Assembly: GCA_002304345.1 (NCBI GenBank)
Contig: NEUU01000029.1
Coordinates: 1-43,405, forward strand
Source: Verrucomicrobia bacterium Tous-C9LFEB
GTDB lineage: Bacteria; Verrucomicrobiota; Verrucomicrobiia; Methylacidiphilales; UBA1321
Length of the DNA stretch: 43,405 bases
Direction of reading: 5' to 3'
Shown: positions 7,237 through 15,251 of the stretch, piece after piece
How positions within the stretch are numbered: position 1 is the first letter of the stretch
Layout: every line of letters starts with the position of its first letter
Made by a program: the position numbers and the translations under genes
Notes under the pieces: generated by a model
What the model was told of the DNA's origin: nothing
The model's database searches: none
The model's input: the letters and a program-made list of their open reading frames with translations, nothing else

Positions 7237-8052
7237 ATGAAACTCAAATCTCTCCTCGCCATGGTTCTGGCTTGCGCGACTGCCATTGGCAGCGTCCACG
7301 CTGAAAAGTTGGTTATCAAGGGTTCCGACACCCTCGGCGCCAAGTTGGTTCCCCAGTTGGCCGAACAATTCAAGGCTGCCAATCCCGGCACCACCTTTGA
7401 AATCGCCGCGGAAGGCTCCACCACGGGCATCGCCGCCATCATCGACGGCACGGCCGACATCGGCATGTCCAGCCGCCGCGCCAAGTCCACGGAAGTTTCC
7501 TCCGCGGTGGCTGCCGGTAAGAATCTGAAGCCCATCATCGTGGCTTATGATGGCATTGCCATCCTCGTGAGCGCCAACAACCCCATCAAGGGACTCACCA
7601 AGAAGCAGGTCGAACAGATCTTCACCGGTGATGTGACGGACTGGAGTGCGGTCGGCGGCAAGCCGGGCCCGATCTCCATCTACACCCGCAACACCTCCTC
7701 GGGCACTTATTCCGACTTCAAGGAATTGGCCATGAAGAAGCGCGATTACGCTGGCTCCGCTCAGAAGCTGGCCGGTAACGAACAGATTGCCTCCGAAGTG
7801 GGCAAGAACGCCAACGGCATCGGCTACGTCGGTCTCGCCTATGACAAGGCCGCTGGCACCAAGGTCGTCCCGATCGAAGGCGCGATCCCGACGGTCGCCT
7901 CGGTTCAGGGCAAGAGCTATCCTTATGCCCGCCCGACCTTCTACTACACCAATGGCGACGCCACGGGTATTGCCGCGAAGTTCGTGGCTTTCACCCTGAG
8001 CCCTGCCGGTCAGAAGACGGTCACCTCGGTTGGTTTCGTTCCGATTAAGTAA
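7237..8052 (+). CDS. pstS: Phosphate ABC transporter, periplasmic phosphate-binding protein
   Basis: A 271-residue substrate-binding protein that captures inorganic phosphate in the periplasm for PstCAB. A 22-residue signal peptide ends SVHA. The mature sequence starts LVIKGSDTLGAKLVPQLAE and has the PstS-like phosphate-site segments EGSTTGIAAIIDGTADIGMSS and RNTSSGTYSDF, where Ser, Thr, Arg and Asp side chains hold the anion. It is of the shorter PstS type. It lies about 117 bp after the porin gene and is followed by a strong terminator before pstC, so much of its message probably ends there and PstS is made in excess over the permease. Confidence 0.9.
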   Translation: MKLKSLLAMVLACATAIGSVHAEKLVIKGSDTLGAKLVPQLAEQFKAANPGTTFEIAAEGSTTGIAAIIDGTADIGMSSRRAKSTEVSSAVAAGKNLKPIIVAYDGIAILVSANNPIKGLTKKQVEQIFTGDVTDWSAVGGKPGPISIYTRNTSSGTYSDFKELAMKKRDYAGSAQKLAGNEQIASEVGKNANGIGYVGLAYDKAAGTKVVPIEGAIPTVASVQGKSYPYARPTFYYTNGDATGIAAKFVAFTLSPAGQKTVTSVGFVPIK

Positions 8053-8072
8053 TTCGATCATTGTATTCGCAC

Positions 8073-8110
8073 AAAAAGCCCGCTGGCTGTGCCTTGTCAG
8101 CGGGCTTTTT
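8073..8110 (+). terminator. Intrinsic terminator after pstS
   Basis: AAAAAGCCCGCTG (8073-8085) pairs perfectly with CAGCGGGCTTTTT (8098-8110), which ends in a T5 run. Partial read-through would supply pstC-pstA-pstB. Confidence 0.88.
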
Positions 8111-8199
8111 CACGCCAGACTCAATCGACTGCACCAAACACCATGAGTACCAGCGCCAAAATCAAACGACTCGATCAGCGTCCCATGAAGGATGCGATC

Positions 8200-9759
8200 A
8201 TGAGCAAGAACAAGTTTCGCTTTCTGGGTCTCACGCTCGACGATTTCATCAAGTACTTTTTCCAGGGCAACGCGCTCATTGCCATCGTGGTCCTCGCCCT
8301 CATCACCATTTCCCTCTTTTCCTCCGGCATCTGGTTCATTCCGCAAAATTATCAGAATCTCGTCATCTATCGTCAGGCCGGGCTGGAATATGTCGACTAC
8401 CTGCGCCAGGAAATCGACGATCACACGGCGCTCACCCGCTATCTTTCCAATTTGCGCCTGCAACAAATGCAGCTGCTGCTGAAGGAGGGAAAGACGCCCG
8501 AGGAAGCCCAGGCGGCCCTCACGCCGCTCGATACCTTTATTACGGCCTACAGCGACGCCGCCACGCCGCTTAACGACATGCTGAGTGAGCAGACGGACAT
8601 CGCCGCTGCCATCAAGGACAAGCACAACAGTCAGCAGGAAGAACTGCACGGCAAGGAGATGCTGCTCAAAGCCGGAAAAACGGAAGAGGCCGCCGCGCTG
8701 CAGGTAGAACCGGTGGACTTCAAGACTGCCGTGCATCCGCTGCTCGACATGCGCGATACCTATATCGAGACGAATGGCATCTTCGCGGAAACCCTGAGCA
8801 ATCTCGTTTTCCACCCGCCCAAGATGGTCAGCCGTTCGCTGCAGCCGAAGATGGATCGCTTTCGTGACCTGAGCCGCACTTACCTCATTGAACTGCCCAA
8901 GTATGAGGATCAGATTATGAATTGGGATCAGTTCAAGCCGATCCCGAAGTACAAGGCGCTCACCTCATTCCTCTTTGGCCGCCAATGGCTGACGGCGAGC
9001 TTCTGGCAGGATTGGTACGGCATCATCCCGCTCCTTGTCGGTTCGCTCACGGTGTCCTTCGTGGCGCTCGTCATTGCGATTCCCTTCGGCGTGGGCGCGG
9101 CGATCTACATCAACCAGATCGCGAGCCCGACGGAACAAAATCTGATCAAGCCCTACATCGAATTCATCTCCGCGATTCCCTCCGTGGTGCTCGGCTTCTT
9201 CGGCATCGCGGTGCTCGGTCAATCGATGCGCTGGCTCTCGCAGCAGGAATGGCTCGCCTGGGTGCCGGGCTTCCCGATCAACGAACGCTTGAACATCTTC
9301 ACCGCCGGCGCGCTCCTCGCCCTGATGGCCGTGCCGACGATTTTCACCCTCACGGAAGACGCGATCAATAACGTGCCCCGCGCGTTCAAGGAAGCGTCCT
9401 ACGCGCTCGGGGCGACACGCTTGCAGACGATCCTCAAGATCATGATTCCCGCCTCACTCTCCGGCATCATCTCGGCGGTGTTGCTTGGTCTCGGTCGTGT
9501 CGTGGGTGAGACGATGGTCGTGCTCCTCTGCGCGGGTGGTCGTATTGAAATCCCCGATTTCATGCAAGGACTCGGAGCCTTCTTCCAGCCGGTGCACACC
9601 ATGACCGGTATTATCGCGCAGGAAATGGGCGAAGTGGTGCAGGGCAGCATCCATTTCCATGCACTCTTCATGGTCGGTATCATTTTGTTCCTGCTCTCGT
9701 TGGTGATCAATTACCTCGCGCAGCAGGTGGTGCACAAATACAAGATTTCCATTGGGTAA
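8200..9759 (+). CDS. pstC: Phosphate ABC transporter permease PstC, with a large periplasmic insertion
   Basis: An inner-membrane permease subunit of the high-affinity phosphate transporter. I chose the ATG at 8200 because AAGGAT lies 6 nt before it; in-frame ATGs at 8143 and 8185 are alternatives. After the first membrane segment (about residues 25-50) comes a stretch of roughly 220 residues rich in Gln, Glu, Lys and Leu (for example QQMQLLLKEGKTPEEAQAAL), probably a helical periplasmic domain, before the standard permease core. The core has six predicted helices and the ABC-coupling EAA loop, EASYALGATRLQTILKIMIP, followed by LGRVVGETM. E. coli PstC is about 320 residues, so the length here (519) is due to the insertion. 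Confidence 0.88.
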   Translation: MSKNKFRFLGLTLDDFIKYFFQGNALIAIVVLALITISLFSSGIWFIPQNYQNLVIYRQAGLEYVDYLRQEIDDHTALTRYLSNLRLQQMQLLLKEGKTPEEAQAALTPLDTFITAYSDAATPLNDMLSEQTDIAAAIKDKHNSQQEELHGKEMLLKAGKTEEAAALQVEPVDFKTAVHPLLDMRDTYIETNGIFAETLSNLVFHPPKMVSRSLQPKMDRFRDLSRTYLIELPKYEDQIMNWDQFKPIPKYKALTSFLFGRQWLTASFWQDWYGIIPLLVGSLTVSFVALVIAIPFGVGAAIYINQIASPTEQNLIKPYIEFISAIPSVVLGFFGIAVLGQSMRWLSQQEWLAWVPGFPINERLNIFTAGALLALMAVPTIFTLTEDAINNVPRAFKEASYALGATRLQTILKIMIPASLSGIISAVLLGLGRVVGETMVVLLCAGGRIEIPDFMQGLGAFFQPVHTMTGIIAQEMGEVVQGSIHFHALFMVGIILFLLSLVINYLAQQVVHKYKISIG

Positions 9760-9783
9760 CCCGCACACACGAGAACACTTTCC

Positions 9784-10824
9784 ATGCACGCTCCCAATAA
9801 TCCTTTTCGCAAGCAAGTCACGGCCAACCTGCGCATCGAAGCCGGTATCAACTGGCTCCTGCGCTTGTCCGCCTACGCCATCGTGGTCGCCGCCTCGATC
9901 ATCTTCCTGACGATTTTCTGGAAGGGATCGAAAGCCCTCGTGCAGCCGACCTTCCCGTTCATCAATATCGGGTTCCTCACCGAGAGTCCCGAGACATTGC
10001 ATGTGCTCGAGAAGGCTGGGAGCCCGACGATTTCGATGGGCGATCGCGCCTTGCGTGAATACGAGAAAGATCACGATGTGAGCGGTTATCACAAAACCAG
10101 CTATGTCTACGCGGCGGGCGGCATTTTCCCGAATATTGTCGGTACGGTGTTGCTGGTGATCGGCTCGATGACTATCGCGTTGGTGCTCGGCATTTTTAGC
10201 GCGGTCTACCTCAGTGAGTACAGCCGTCAGGGGCCGTTCATCCATATGGTGCGGCTGGCCATTCTCAATCTCGCGGGTGTTCCGTCGATTGTCTTTGGAC
10301 TCTTCGGCTTCGGTATGTTCGTGCTCGCGTTCAACTGGGGTGTGTCGCTCCTCGCCGGTTGGTTCACGCTCGCGTTCATGGTCCTGCCGGTCATCATCAC
10401 CGCCAGCGAGGAATCGCTGCGCGCTGTGCCCCGCGGTTTCCGCGAAGGTTCGCTCGCGCTGGGTGCCACGCAATGGCAGACCATCCGCCAGAACGTCCTG
10501 CCCTACGCGCTGCCCGGTATTTTGACCTCCTCCATCCTCGGCATTGCCCGCGTGGCAGGTGAGACCGCGCCGATCATGTTCACGGCGGCGTTCGTCATGC
10601 GCGACGAGATGCCCTGGCAGGTGAAGCACTTCACCGACTTCTTTTTCCAGGGCGTCATGGCCCTCCCGTACCACATCTATGTTGTGAGTTCCAAAATCCC
10701 GCAGAACGAGTATACTGAGAAAGTTCAGTACGGGACGGCTTTTGTATTCCTGGTGGTAGTCATCGGCATCGCGTTGGCCTCGGTCATGGCGCGAATCAAG
10801 ATGCGCAACCGCTATAAATGGTAG
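9784..10824 (+). CDS. pstA: Phosphate ABC transporter permease PstA
   Basis: The second membrane permease of the phosphate transporter, 346 residues. It has a first helix near residues 27-50, a periplasmic loop of about 60 residues, then five further helices. The EAA loop that contacts PstB reads [20 protein letters not shown], followed by [15 protein letters not shown], matching the signature just after the EAA loop in PstC. It starts 24 bp after pstC, and only about 20 bp separate its stop from pstB, so the three are translated from one message. Confidence 0.92.
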   Translation: MHAPNNPFRKQVTANLRIEAGINWLLRLSAYAIVVAASIIFLTIFWKGSKALVQPTFPFINIGFLTESPETLHVLEKAGSPTISMGDRALREYEKDHDVSGYHKTSYVYAAGGIFPNIVGTVLLVIGSMTIALVLGIFSAVYLSEYSRQGPFIHMVRLAILNLAGVPSIVFGLFGFGMFVLAFNWGVSLLAGWFTLAFMVLPVIITASEESLRAVPRGFREGSLALGATQWQTIRQNVLPYALPGILTSSILGIARVAGETAPIMFTAAFVMRDEMPWQVKHFTDFFFQGVMALPYHIYVVSSKIPQNEYTEKVQYGTAFVFLVVVIGIALASVMARIKMRNRYKW

Positions 10825-10844
10825 GAAGAAAAAAAGGAGGCCCC

Positions 10845-11726
10845 ATGAACGAACATGCCCCCGCAGTCAAACCACACCACACGGTGAACTATATGAGTGA
10901 ATCCCAAGCATCGGAAAGCGCGCGTCCCTCGGAAACGATGGCGATTGAGCCCGAGCATCACAAGCGCGCCCGCACGCTGATTGATATCGAGCACGTTGAT
11001 TTCTTTTACGGAAAATCGCACGCGTTGCATGACATCAATCTCAAGATCAAGGAGAAGCTTGTCACCGCTTTCATCGGACCATCCGGCTGCGGCAAGTCGA
11101 CCCTGCTGCGCTGCCTGAACCGTATGAACGATCTCATCGACGGCACCCGCGTGGCCAATGGTGCGATCAAGATTCACGGCGTGGATATCTACGATCCGGC
11201 GGTCGACGTCATCGAATTGCGCAAGCGCGTCGGCATGGTCTTCCAGAAGTCCAATCCCTTCCCGAAATCCATTTACGAGAACATCGTTTACGGTTTGCGC
11301 TTGCAGGGCATCAACAACAAATCGCGTCTCGATGAAGTCGTGGAGCGTTCGTTGCGCGGTGCCGCCCTCTGGGAGGAAGTGCGCGACCGTCTGCATGATA
11401 GCGCGCTCGGTCTTTCCGGCGGCCAGCAGCAGCGTTTGTGCATCGCCCGCGCCATCGCGGTCGAGCCCGAGATCATCCTGATGGACGAACCGTGTTCCGC
11501 GCTCGACCCCATCGCCACGGCGAAGGTCGAAGAGCTGATCCACGAGCTGAAGAAGGATTACACGATTGTCATCGTCACCCACAACATGCAGCAGGCCGGT
11601 CGCTGCTCGGATATGACGGCGTTCTTCTACCTCGGCAAGCTCATCGAGTTCGATGCCACGGAAAAGATCTTCACCAACCCGTCGCAGAAACAAACCGAAG
11701 ATTACATCACGGGCCGTTTCGGTTGA
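10845..11726 (+). CDS. pstB: Phosphate ABC transporter ATP-binding protein
   Basis: The ATPase subunit of the Pst transporter. AAAGGAGG precedes the ATG at 10845 by about 5 nt and decides this start over an in-frame ATG at 10818. About 45 variable residues come first, then an ABC domain with Walker [10 protein letters not shown]-loop region [19 protein letters not shown], signature LSGGQQQR and Walker B IILMDEP followed by CSALDP. '[12 protein letters not shown]' is characteristic of PstB rather than other ABC ATPases. The C-terminal [20 protein letters not shown] is also PstB-like. 293 residues, somewhat longer than E. coli PstB because of the N-terminal extension. Confidence 0.94.
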   Translation: MNEHAPAVKPHHTVNYMSESQASESARPSETMAIEPEHHKRARTLIDIEHVDFFYGKSHALHDINLKIKEKLVTAFIGPSGCGKSTLLRCLNRMNDLIDGTRVANGAIKIHGVDIYDPAVDVIELRKRVGMVFQKSNPFPKSIYENIVYGLRLQGINNKSRLDEVVERSLRGAALWEEVRDRLHDSALGLSGGQQQRLCIARAIAVEPEIILMDEPCSALDPIATAKVEELIHELKKDYTIVIVTHNMQQAGRCSDMTAFFYLGKLIEFDATEKIFTNPSQKQTEDYITGRFG

Positions 11727-11747
11727 AAAACTCGAATCGCAAAAGTT

Positions 11748-11788
11748 AAAACGACAGCACAAAACTTAAAAAAGTCTCCTGTCGTTTT
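11748..11788 (+). terminator. Terminator-like hairpin between pstB and phoU
   Basis: AAAACGACAG (11748-11757) pairs with CTGTCGTTTT (11779-11788), followed by another T. The loop is long (21 nt). It may reduce transcription into phoU. Confidence 0.5.
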
Positions 11789-11803
11789 TGCCCTTTGATT
11801 GAT

Positions 11804-11809
11804 ATAATC
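11804..11809 (+). promoter_or_regulatory. Possible -10 element ahead of phoU
   Basis: A perfect TATAAT lies 66 bp before the phoU ATG and just after a terminator-like hairpin. No convincing -35 box is found at the proper distance, so this is tentative. Confidence 0.25.
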
Positions 11810-11875
11810 CATTTCCAGAGAAAAACTTCTCCCGCTATTTTGACTTTTGAGATTTGACCTTTGCCTTCCCTCCAC

Positions 11876-12532
11876 ATGAATACCCCTTCCTCCGTCCACC
11901 TGGCCAAACTGCGCGAGACCTTGCTCATGATGTCGAGCCTCGCGGATCGTAATCTCAACCTTGCCCTCAAGTCGCTCGTGGAACGCGATTCCAAGCTGGC
12001 GGAAACGGTGGAAGCCGAGGACAGCCAGCTCGATCAGCTCGAGGTCAGTGTCGATGAACAGGTCATCGCCCACATGGCGTTACACGCCCCGGTGGCGACC
12101 GACTGCCGGTTCATGCTCGTCGCTTCGAAGATTTCCAACAACCTCGAGCGCATCGGCGATCAGGCTGTCAGCATCGCCCGCCGCGCCAAGGAGCTGAACG
12201 GCGAGCCGCTGCTCAAGCCGCTCATCGATATCCCCCGCATGGGCGATATCGCCCTCAACATGCTCCGCGACAGCATCACCTCTTTTGTCGACGGCAAGCC
12301 GGAACTCACCTCGGAAATCATCAAGCGCGACAAGATTGTCGACGAGATCAACCGCCAGCTCGCCCGCGAGTTGACCAGCTACATGATGGAAGATCCCAGT
12401 ACGATCACCCGCGCGCTCAATCTCCTCCTCGTGTCCCGTTGTCTCGAACGGGTGGCCGATCACACCAAGAACATCGCCGAGGAAGTCTACTACCTCTATC
12501 AGGCCAAGGATATCCGCCACGCGACGGTGTGA
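11876..12532 (+). CDS. phoU: Phosphate signalling/transport regulator PhoU
   Basis: A cytoplasmic 218-residue helical protein of two PhoU repeats, each a three-helix bundle. PhoU links the Pst transporter to the PhoR/PhoB sensor pair and restrains phosphate uptake. The metal-binding PhoU signature is seen in both halves: ASKISNNLERIGDQAVSIAR (repeat 1) and LVSRCLERVADHTKNIAEEV (repeat 2), each with E-R-x-x-D. The ATG at 11876 is preferred over an upstream TTG. It closes the phosphate operon after a 149-bp gap. No phoR or phoB gene lies in the window. Confidence 0.93.
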   Translation: MNTPSSVHLAKLRETLLMMSSLADRNLNLALKSLVERDSKLAETVEAEDSQLDQLEVSVDEQVIAHMALHAPVATDCRFMLVASKISNNLERIGDQAVSIARRAKELNGEPLLKPLIDIPRMGDIALNMLRDSITSFVDGKPELTSEIIKRDKIVDEINRQLARELTSYMMEDPSTITRALNLLLVSRCLERVADHTKNIAEEVYYLYQAKDIRHATV

Positions 12533-12950
12533 GCTGAGTGCGCCGGGCCTTTGTTGAATTTCAAGTGGATTTCAGATTCCCTGGTGCATCGTAAAGCATC
12601 CCAAGTGATCCTTCGACAGGCTCAGGATGACGTGGAATGAAAGTAATGCCTGAGAGTAACCTTCTACTCCCACCAGAACTCTTCGTTACGATTTGAGGTT
12701 ACTTCCCCAACTTGTCATCCTGAGATTGTCGAGCAACGTGACATTGCATCCAGTGCGGCTGACGTCCGATACATCATACTGGGTCCAGCGTCACGCTGGT
12801 CATCCTGAGATTGTCGAGCAACGTGACGTTGCATCCAGTACGGCTGACGTCCGATACATCATACTGGGTCCAGCGTCACGCTGGTCATCCTGAGATTGTC
12901 GAAGGATCGGCTGGCTTTCTCCAAGAGTCATAGCGAGACGACAATCGTGA
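12533..12950. other. Repeat-filled intergenic region
   Basis: About 420 bp with no acceptable gene. It contains GATCCTTCGACAGGCTCAGG at about 12608, which is the inverted form of the TCATCCTGAGATTGTCGAAG-type word found at 12884, and the 85-bp tandem repeat described separately. Apparent short open frames here are translations of the repeat. Confidence 0.7.
12714..12908 (+). repeat. 85-bp tandem repeat (2.3 copies)
   Basis: Units begin GTCATCCTGAGATTGTCGA at 12714, 12799 and 12884, so the period is exactly 85 bp. The two full copies differ at only a few positions (ACATTGC/ACGTTGC, CAGTGCGG/CAGTACGG). The third stops after 25 bp, continuing GAAGGATC. Each unit contains the palindrome CCAGCGTCACGCTGG. 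Confidence 0.92.
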
Positions 12951-14006
12951 ATGGCTAAGAGTGGATTTTCGCGGGGCTTTGGTCTATACCCGGAAGAAGT
13001 GATTCCGCCCGTTGTTTCCGTTGTCATTCCGACGCATGACCGCCCGGCTTTTTTGCGGGAGGCGCTGGTCAGCGTTCTGGAAAACGGTTTTGCCGGGACT
13101 TTTGAAATCATCGTCTCCGATGATTCCGCGACCGGCAGCGCCCGGCCGGTAGTGGAGGCGCTCGGCGAGGCGTGTGTTCGCTACGTCCGCAATCCGGAGG
13201 CGGGGATGATCGGCAATTGGGACTTCGGCCTACGCCAGGCCACGGGCCGTTACGCGACGAAGCTTGATGATGACAACCGGTTCCGGCCGGGATTCCTGCA
13301 GCGCTGCGTGGCGGTGTTGGAATCGGAGCCGGAGGTGGCGAGCGTGTACACCGCGCACGAAATTATCCGTGTGCCGGAGGGGCCGAACGAAACGGTGGTG
13401 GACTGCGACTTTTTTGGTTTGGGCCGGGTCGACGGCTTTGCTTACGCGCGGGCGGTGTTGACGAATGAGGGAGGGTATCCGCGCAATCAAAAGACCTCGG
13501 CGGTATTTCGGCTCGACGCCGCGCGGCAACTCGATTTCTACCGGTTCGCGCGGGAGGATTTTGCCTTCAGCGCGGCTCTCGGCCTGTGTGGCGCGGTGGC
13601 CTATCTTCCGGAGGTGTTGTACGAATGGCGGATTCACGCCGGGAGCGGCATCCAGGATCTGTATCGCACGTTTCGCGCAAGCCGCGCGGCGTGTGAGGGC
13701 TTGTTGCATTTGCCCGTCGAGGTGATTCAACCGGAGCGTGCCGTGGCCTGGAGACGAGCGGTGCGGCAATCCCAGGGGGCGCTGCCGCTGTGTTATGTGC
13801 GCACGGCCTTTGTCGAGTACGACCGTGCGACCGCGTGGAAACTCTGGCGGCAACTGCGTGCCGGGAAAGAGGCGACACCGCCCCTCGTGCTGGCGCTATG
13901 TGTGGGGACGGGAATGGTCCTGCCGCAGGCGCTCGTGGCGGGGGTGTTTGGTCTTTACCGCCGCAGCGGGACGCTTCAGACCTTGGCAAGGGCGATCGTG
14001 CGGTAG
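12951..14006 (+). CDS. Family 2 glycosyltransferase
   Basis: A 351-residue cytoplasmic glycosyltransferase of the GT-A fold. After about 20 residues comes VSVVIPTHDRPAFLREAL, the nucleotide-sugar-binding start of GT2 enzymes. IIVSDDSATGSA follows, then the metal-binding DxD region ATKLDDDNRFRPGFL. The C-terminal third has aromatic and basic residues and a weakly hydrophobic end that may touch the membrane. It probably adds a sugar to a surface polysaccharide or lipid-linked intermediate; the donor is unknown. Its last 31 bp overlap the convergent GT4 gene tail to tail. Confidence 0.85.
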   Translation: MAKSGFSRGFGLYPEEVIPPVVSVVIPTHDRPAFLREALVSVLENGFAGTFEIIVSDDSATGSARPVVEALGEACVRYVRNPEAGMIGNWDFGLRQATGRYATKLDDDNRFRPGFLQRCVAVLESEPEVASVYTAHEIIRVPEGPNETVVDCDFFGLGRVDGFAYARAVLTNEGGYPRNQKTSAVFRLDAARQLDFYRFAREDFAFSAALGLCGAVAYLPEVLYEWRIHAGSGIQDLYRTFRASRAACEGLLHLPVEVIQPERAVAWRRAVRQSQGALPLCYVRTAFVEYDRATAWKLWRQLRAGKEATPPLVLALCVGTGMVLPQALVAGVFGLYRRSGTLQTLARAIVR

Positions 14007-15157
14007 AACGATTCGAGCTGCGTCACTTTATCCTTCAGCCGGTACGACTGCGCGGTCACGAACGCCGCGTGCTGCCGGACCCGGAGCCGGGAGCGATCCT
14101 GGATGGCTGCAAGGATTTGCTCCGCGAACGATTCCGCGCGGCCGTCGGCGATCCAGGAATTCCCTCCATCGTGCAGGTAATCGAGCACCGCATTGGGCCG
14201 CGCGGGTGGGGGAGCGCTTGCCGCGATGACGGCGCAGCCGTGGGCCATCGCCTCGATCGTGGCAATGGAGAAACCCTCGCGCACGGAGCCCAGTAAAAAG
14301 AGATCGGCCTCATCGAGCCGTTTGTCGCGTTCCGCATCGGACAGGGTGGAGTGGAAGGTGACGTGCGCGGAAAGTCCGAGATCGGCGGCCAGTTGGCGCC
14401 AGGCGGATTCCATTGCCCCGGAGCCGACGAGATGCAGATGAAAGGCCTCAGTCCGGGTCTGCACGAGCGCCAGCGCATGCAGCACGACATCGAGCCGTTT
14501 GATCGGGGTATGGCGACCCACATTAATGAGTTGAGTGCGGGCGTGATCCGGTTTCGACGGCATCGTATCGGGCATCTCGCGCAGGCCAAACTCCACAACA
14601 GGCACCACTCCCCATCCTTCCTGCGCAAGGCCGCGTGCGGTCGCGTGCGAGACGGCGAGGAGGTGGCCGGGTTGGCGTTGCGCGGCGCGATAGATGCCCC
14701 GGAGCAGACGCGCATAGATTCGGGAGAACAGGCCTCCCGTCACGCCGCGCTCGGCGATGTAGGAGTCGATGTCGGCCTGGAGCGCCTCGTGGCAGGTGGC
14801 GACGAACGGCCAGCGGCGCATGCGGCAGACGTGGGCGAGGGGAAAGAGGTGAATGAACGGTGTGGCGCAGGCGTCGATGACGTCGAATTCACCGTCCCAT
14901 CGGGACAATTTCAAGACCGCTGCGGCAAAGAGCACGTCCGCGTAAAGATTGCGCACGCCGCGCCGGTTGAAATAGCGGCGTGGCGGGACGAGCGGTTCGA
15001 AGTGTACCCCGTCGATCGTCTGCGCCTGCGGGCAGGAGGTGAAAAGTGTGACGTCGTGACCGCGCGCGGCGAGAGCCCGGGCGAATTCCCACGTGCGGGT
15101 TTCGTAACCGCCGCGATAGAATGGCTCGCAGGTGTTGATGATAAAGCCCAAACGCAT
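13976..15157 (-). CDS. Family 4 glycosyltransferase
   Basis: A 393-residue GT-B glycosyltransferase. The N-terminal domain has the glycine-rich acceptor-side loop EPFYRGGYETRTWEFARAL and 'ARGHDVTLFT'. The C-terminal domain has NVGRHTPIKRLDVVLHAL (the phosphate-contacting R/K of GT4 enzymes), HLVGSG, and the E-x7-E motif in REGFSIATIEAMAHG. This layout is typical of retaining GT4 enzymes that build capsule, exopolysaccharide or O-antigen. It converges on the GT2 gene with a 31-bp overlap of coding ends and diverges from the YfhO-like gene after 94 bp. Confidence 0.9.
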   Translation of the reverse strand: MRLGFIINTCEPFYRGGYETRTWEFARALAARGHDVTLFTSCPQAQTIDGVHFEPLVPPRRYFNRRGVRNLYADVLFAAAVLKLSRWDGEFDVIDACATPFIHLFPLAHVCRMRRWPFVATCHEALQADIDSYIAERGVTGGLFSRIYARLLRGIYRAAQRQPGHLLAVSHATARGLAQEGWGVVPVVEFGLREMPDTMPSKPDHARTQLINVGRHTPIKRLDVVLHALALVQTRTEAFHLHLVGSGAMESAWRQLAADLGLSAHVTFHSTLSDAERDKRLDEADLFLLGSVREGFSIATIEAMAHGCAVIAASAPPPARPNAVLDYLHDGGNSWIADGRAESFAEQILAAIQDRSRLRVRQHAAFVTAQSYRLKDKVTQLESFYRTIALAKV

Positions 15158-15251
15158 GAGGTGGCGGTAAGATAGAGTGTCGGAGCGCGTGAGACAAGCT
15201 GGTGAAGTTTGAACGTGAGCTTTTTGCGTAGCCTGCTATGAAAAGGGAAAC

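Noticed and set aside
12714..12908. CRISPR array.
   Set aside because: The repeats are contiguous 85-bp units without unique spacers, and no cas gene is present.
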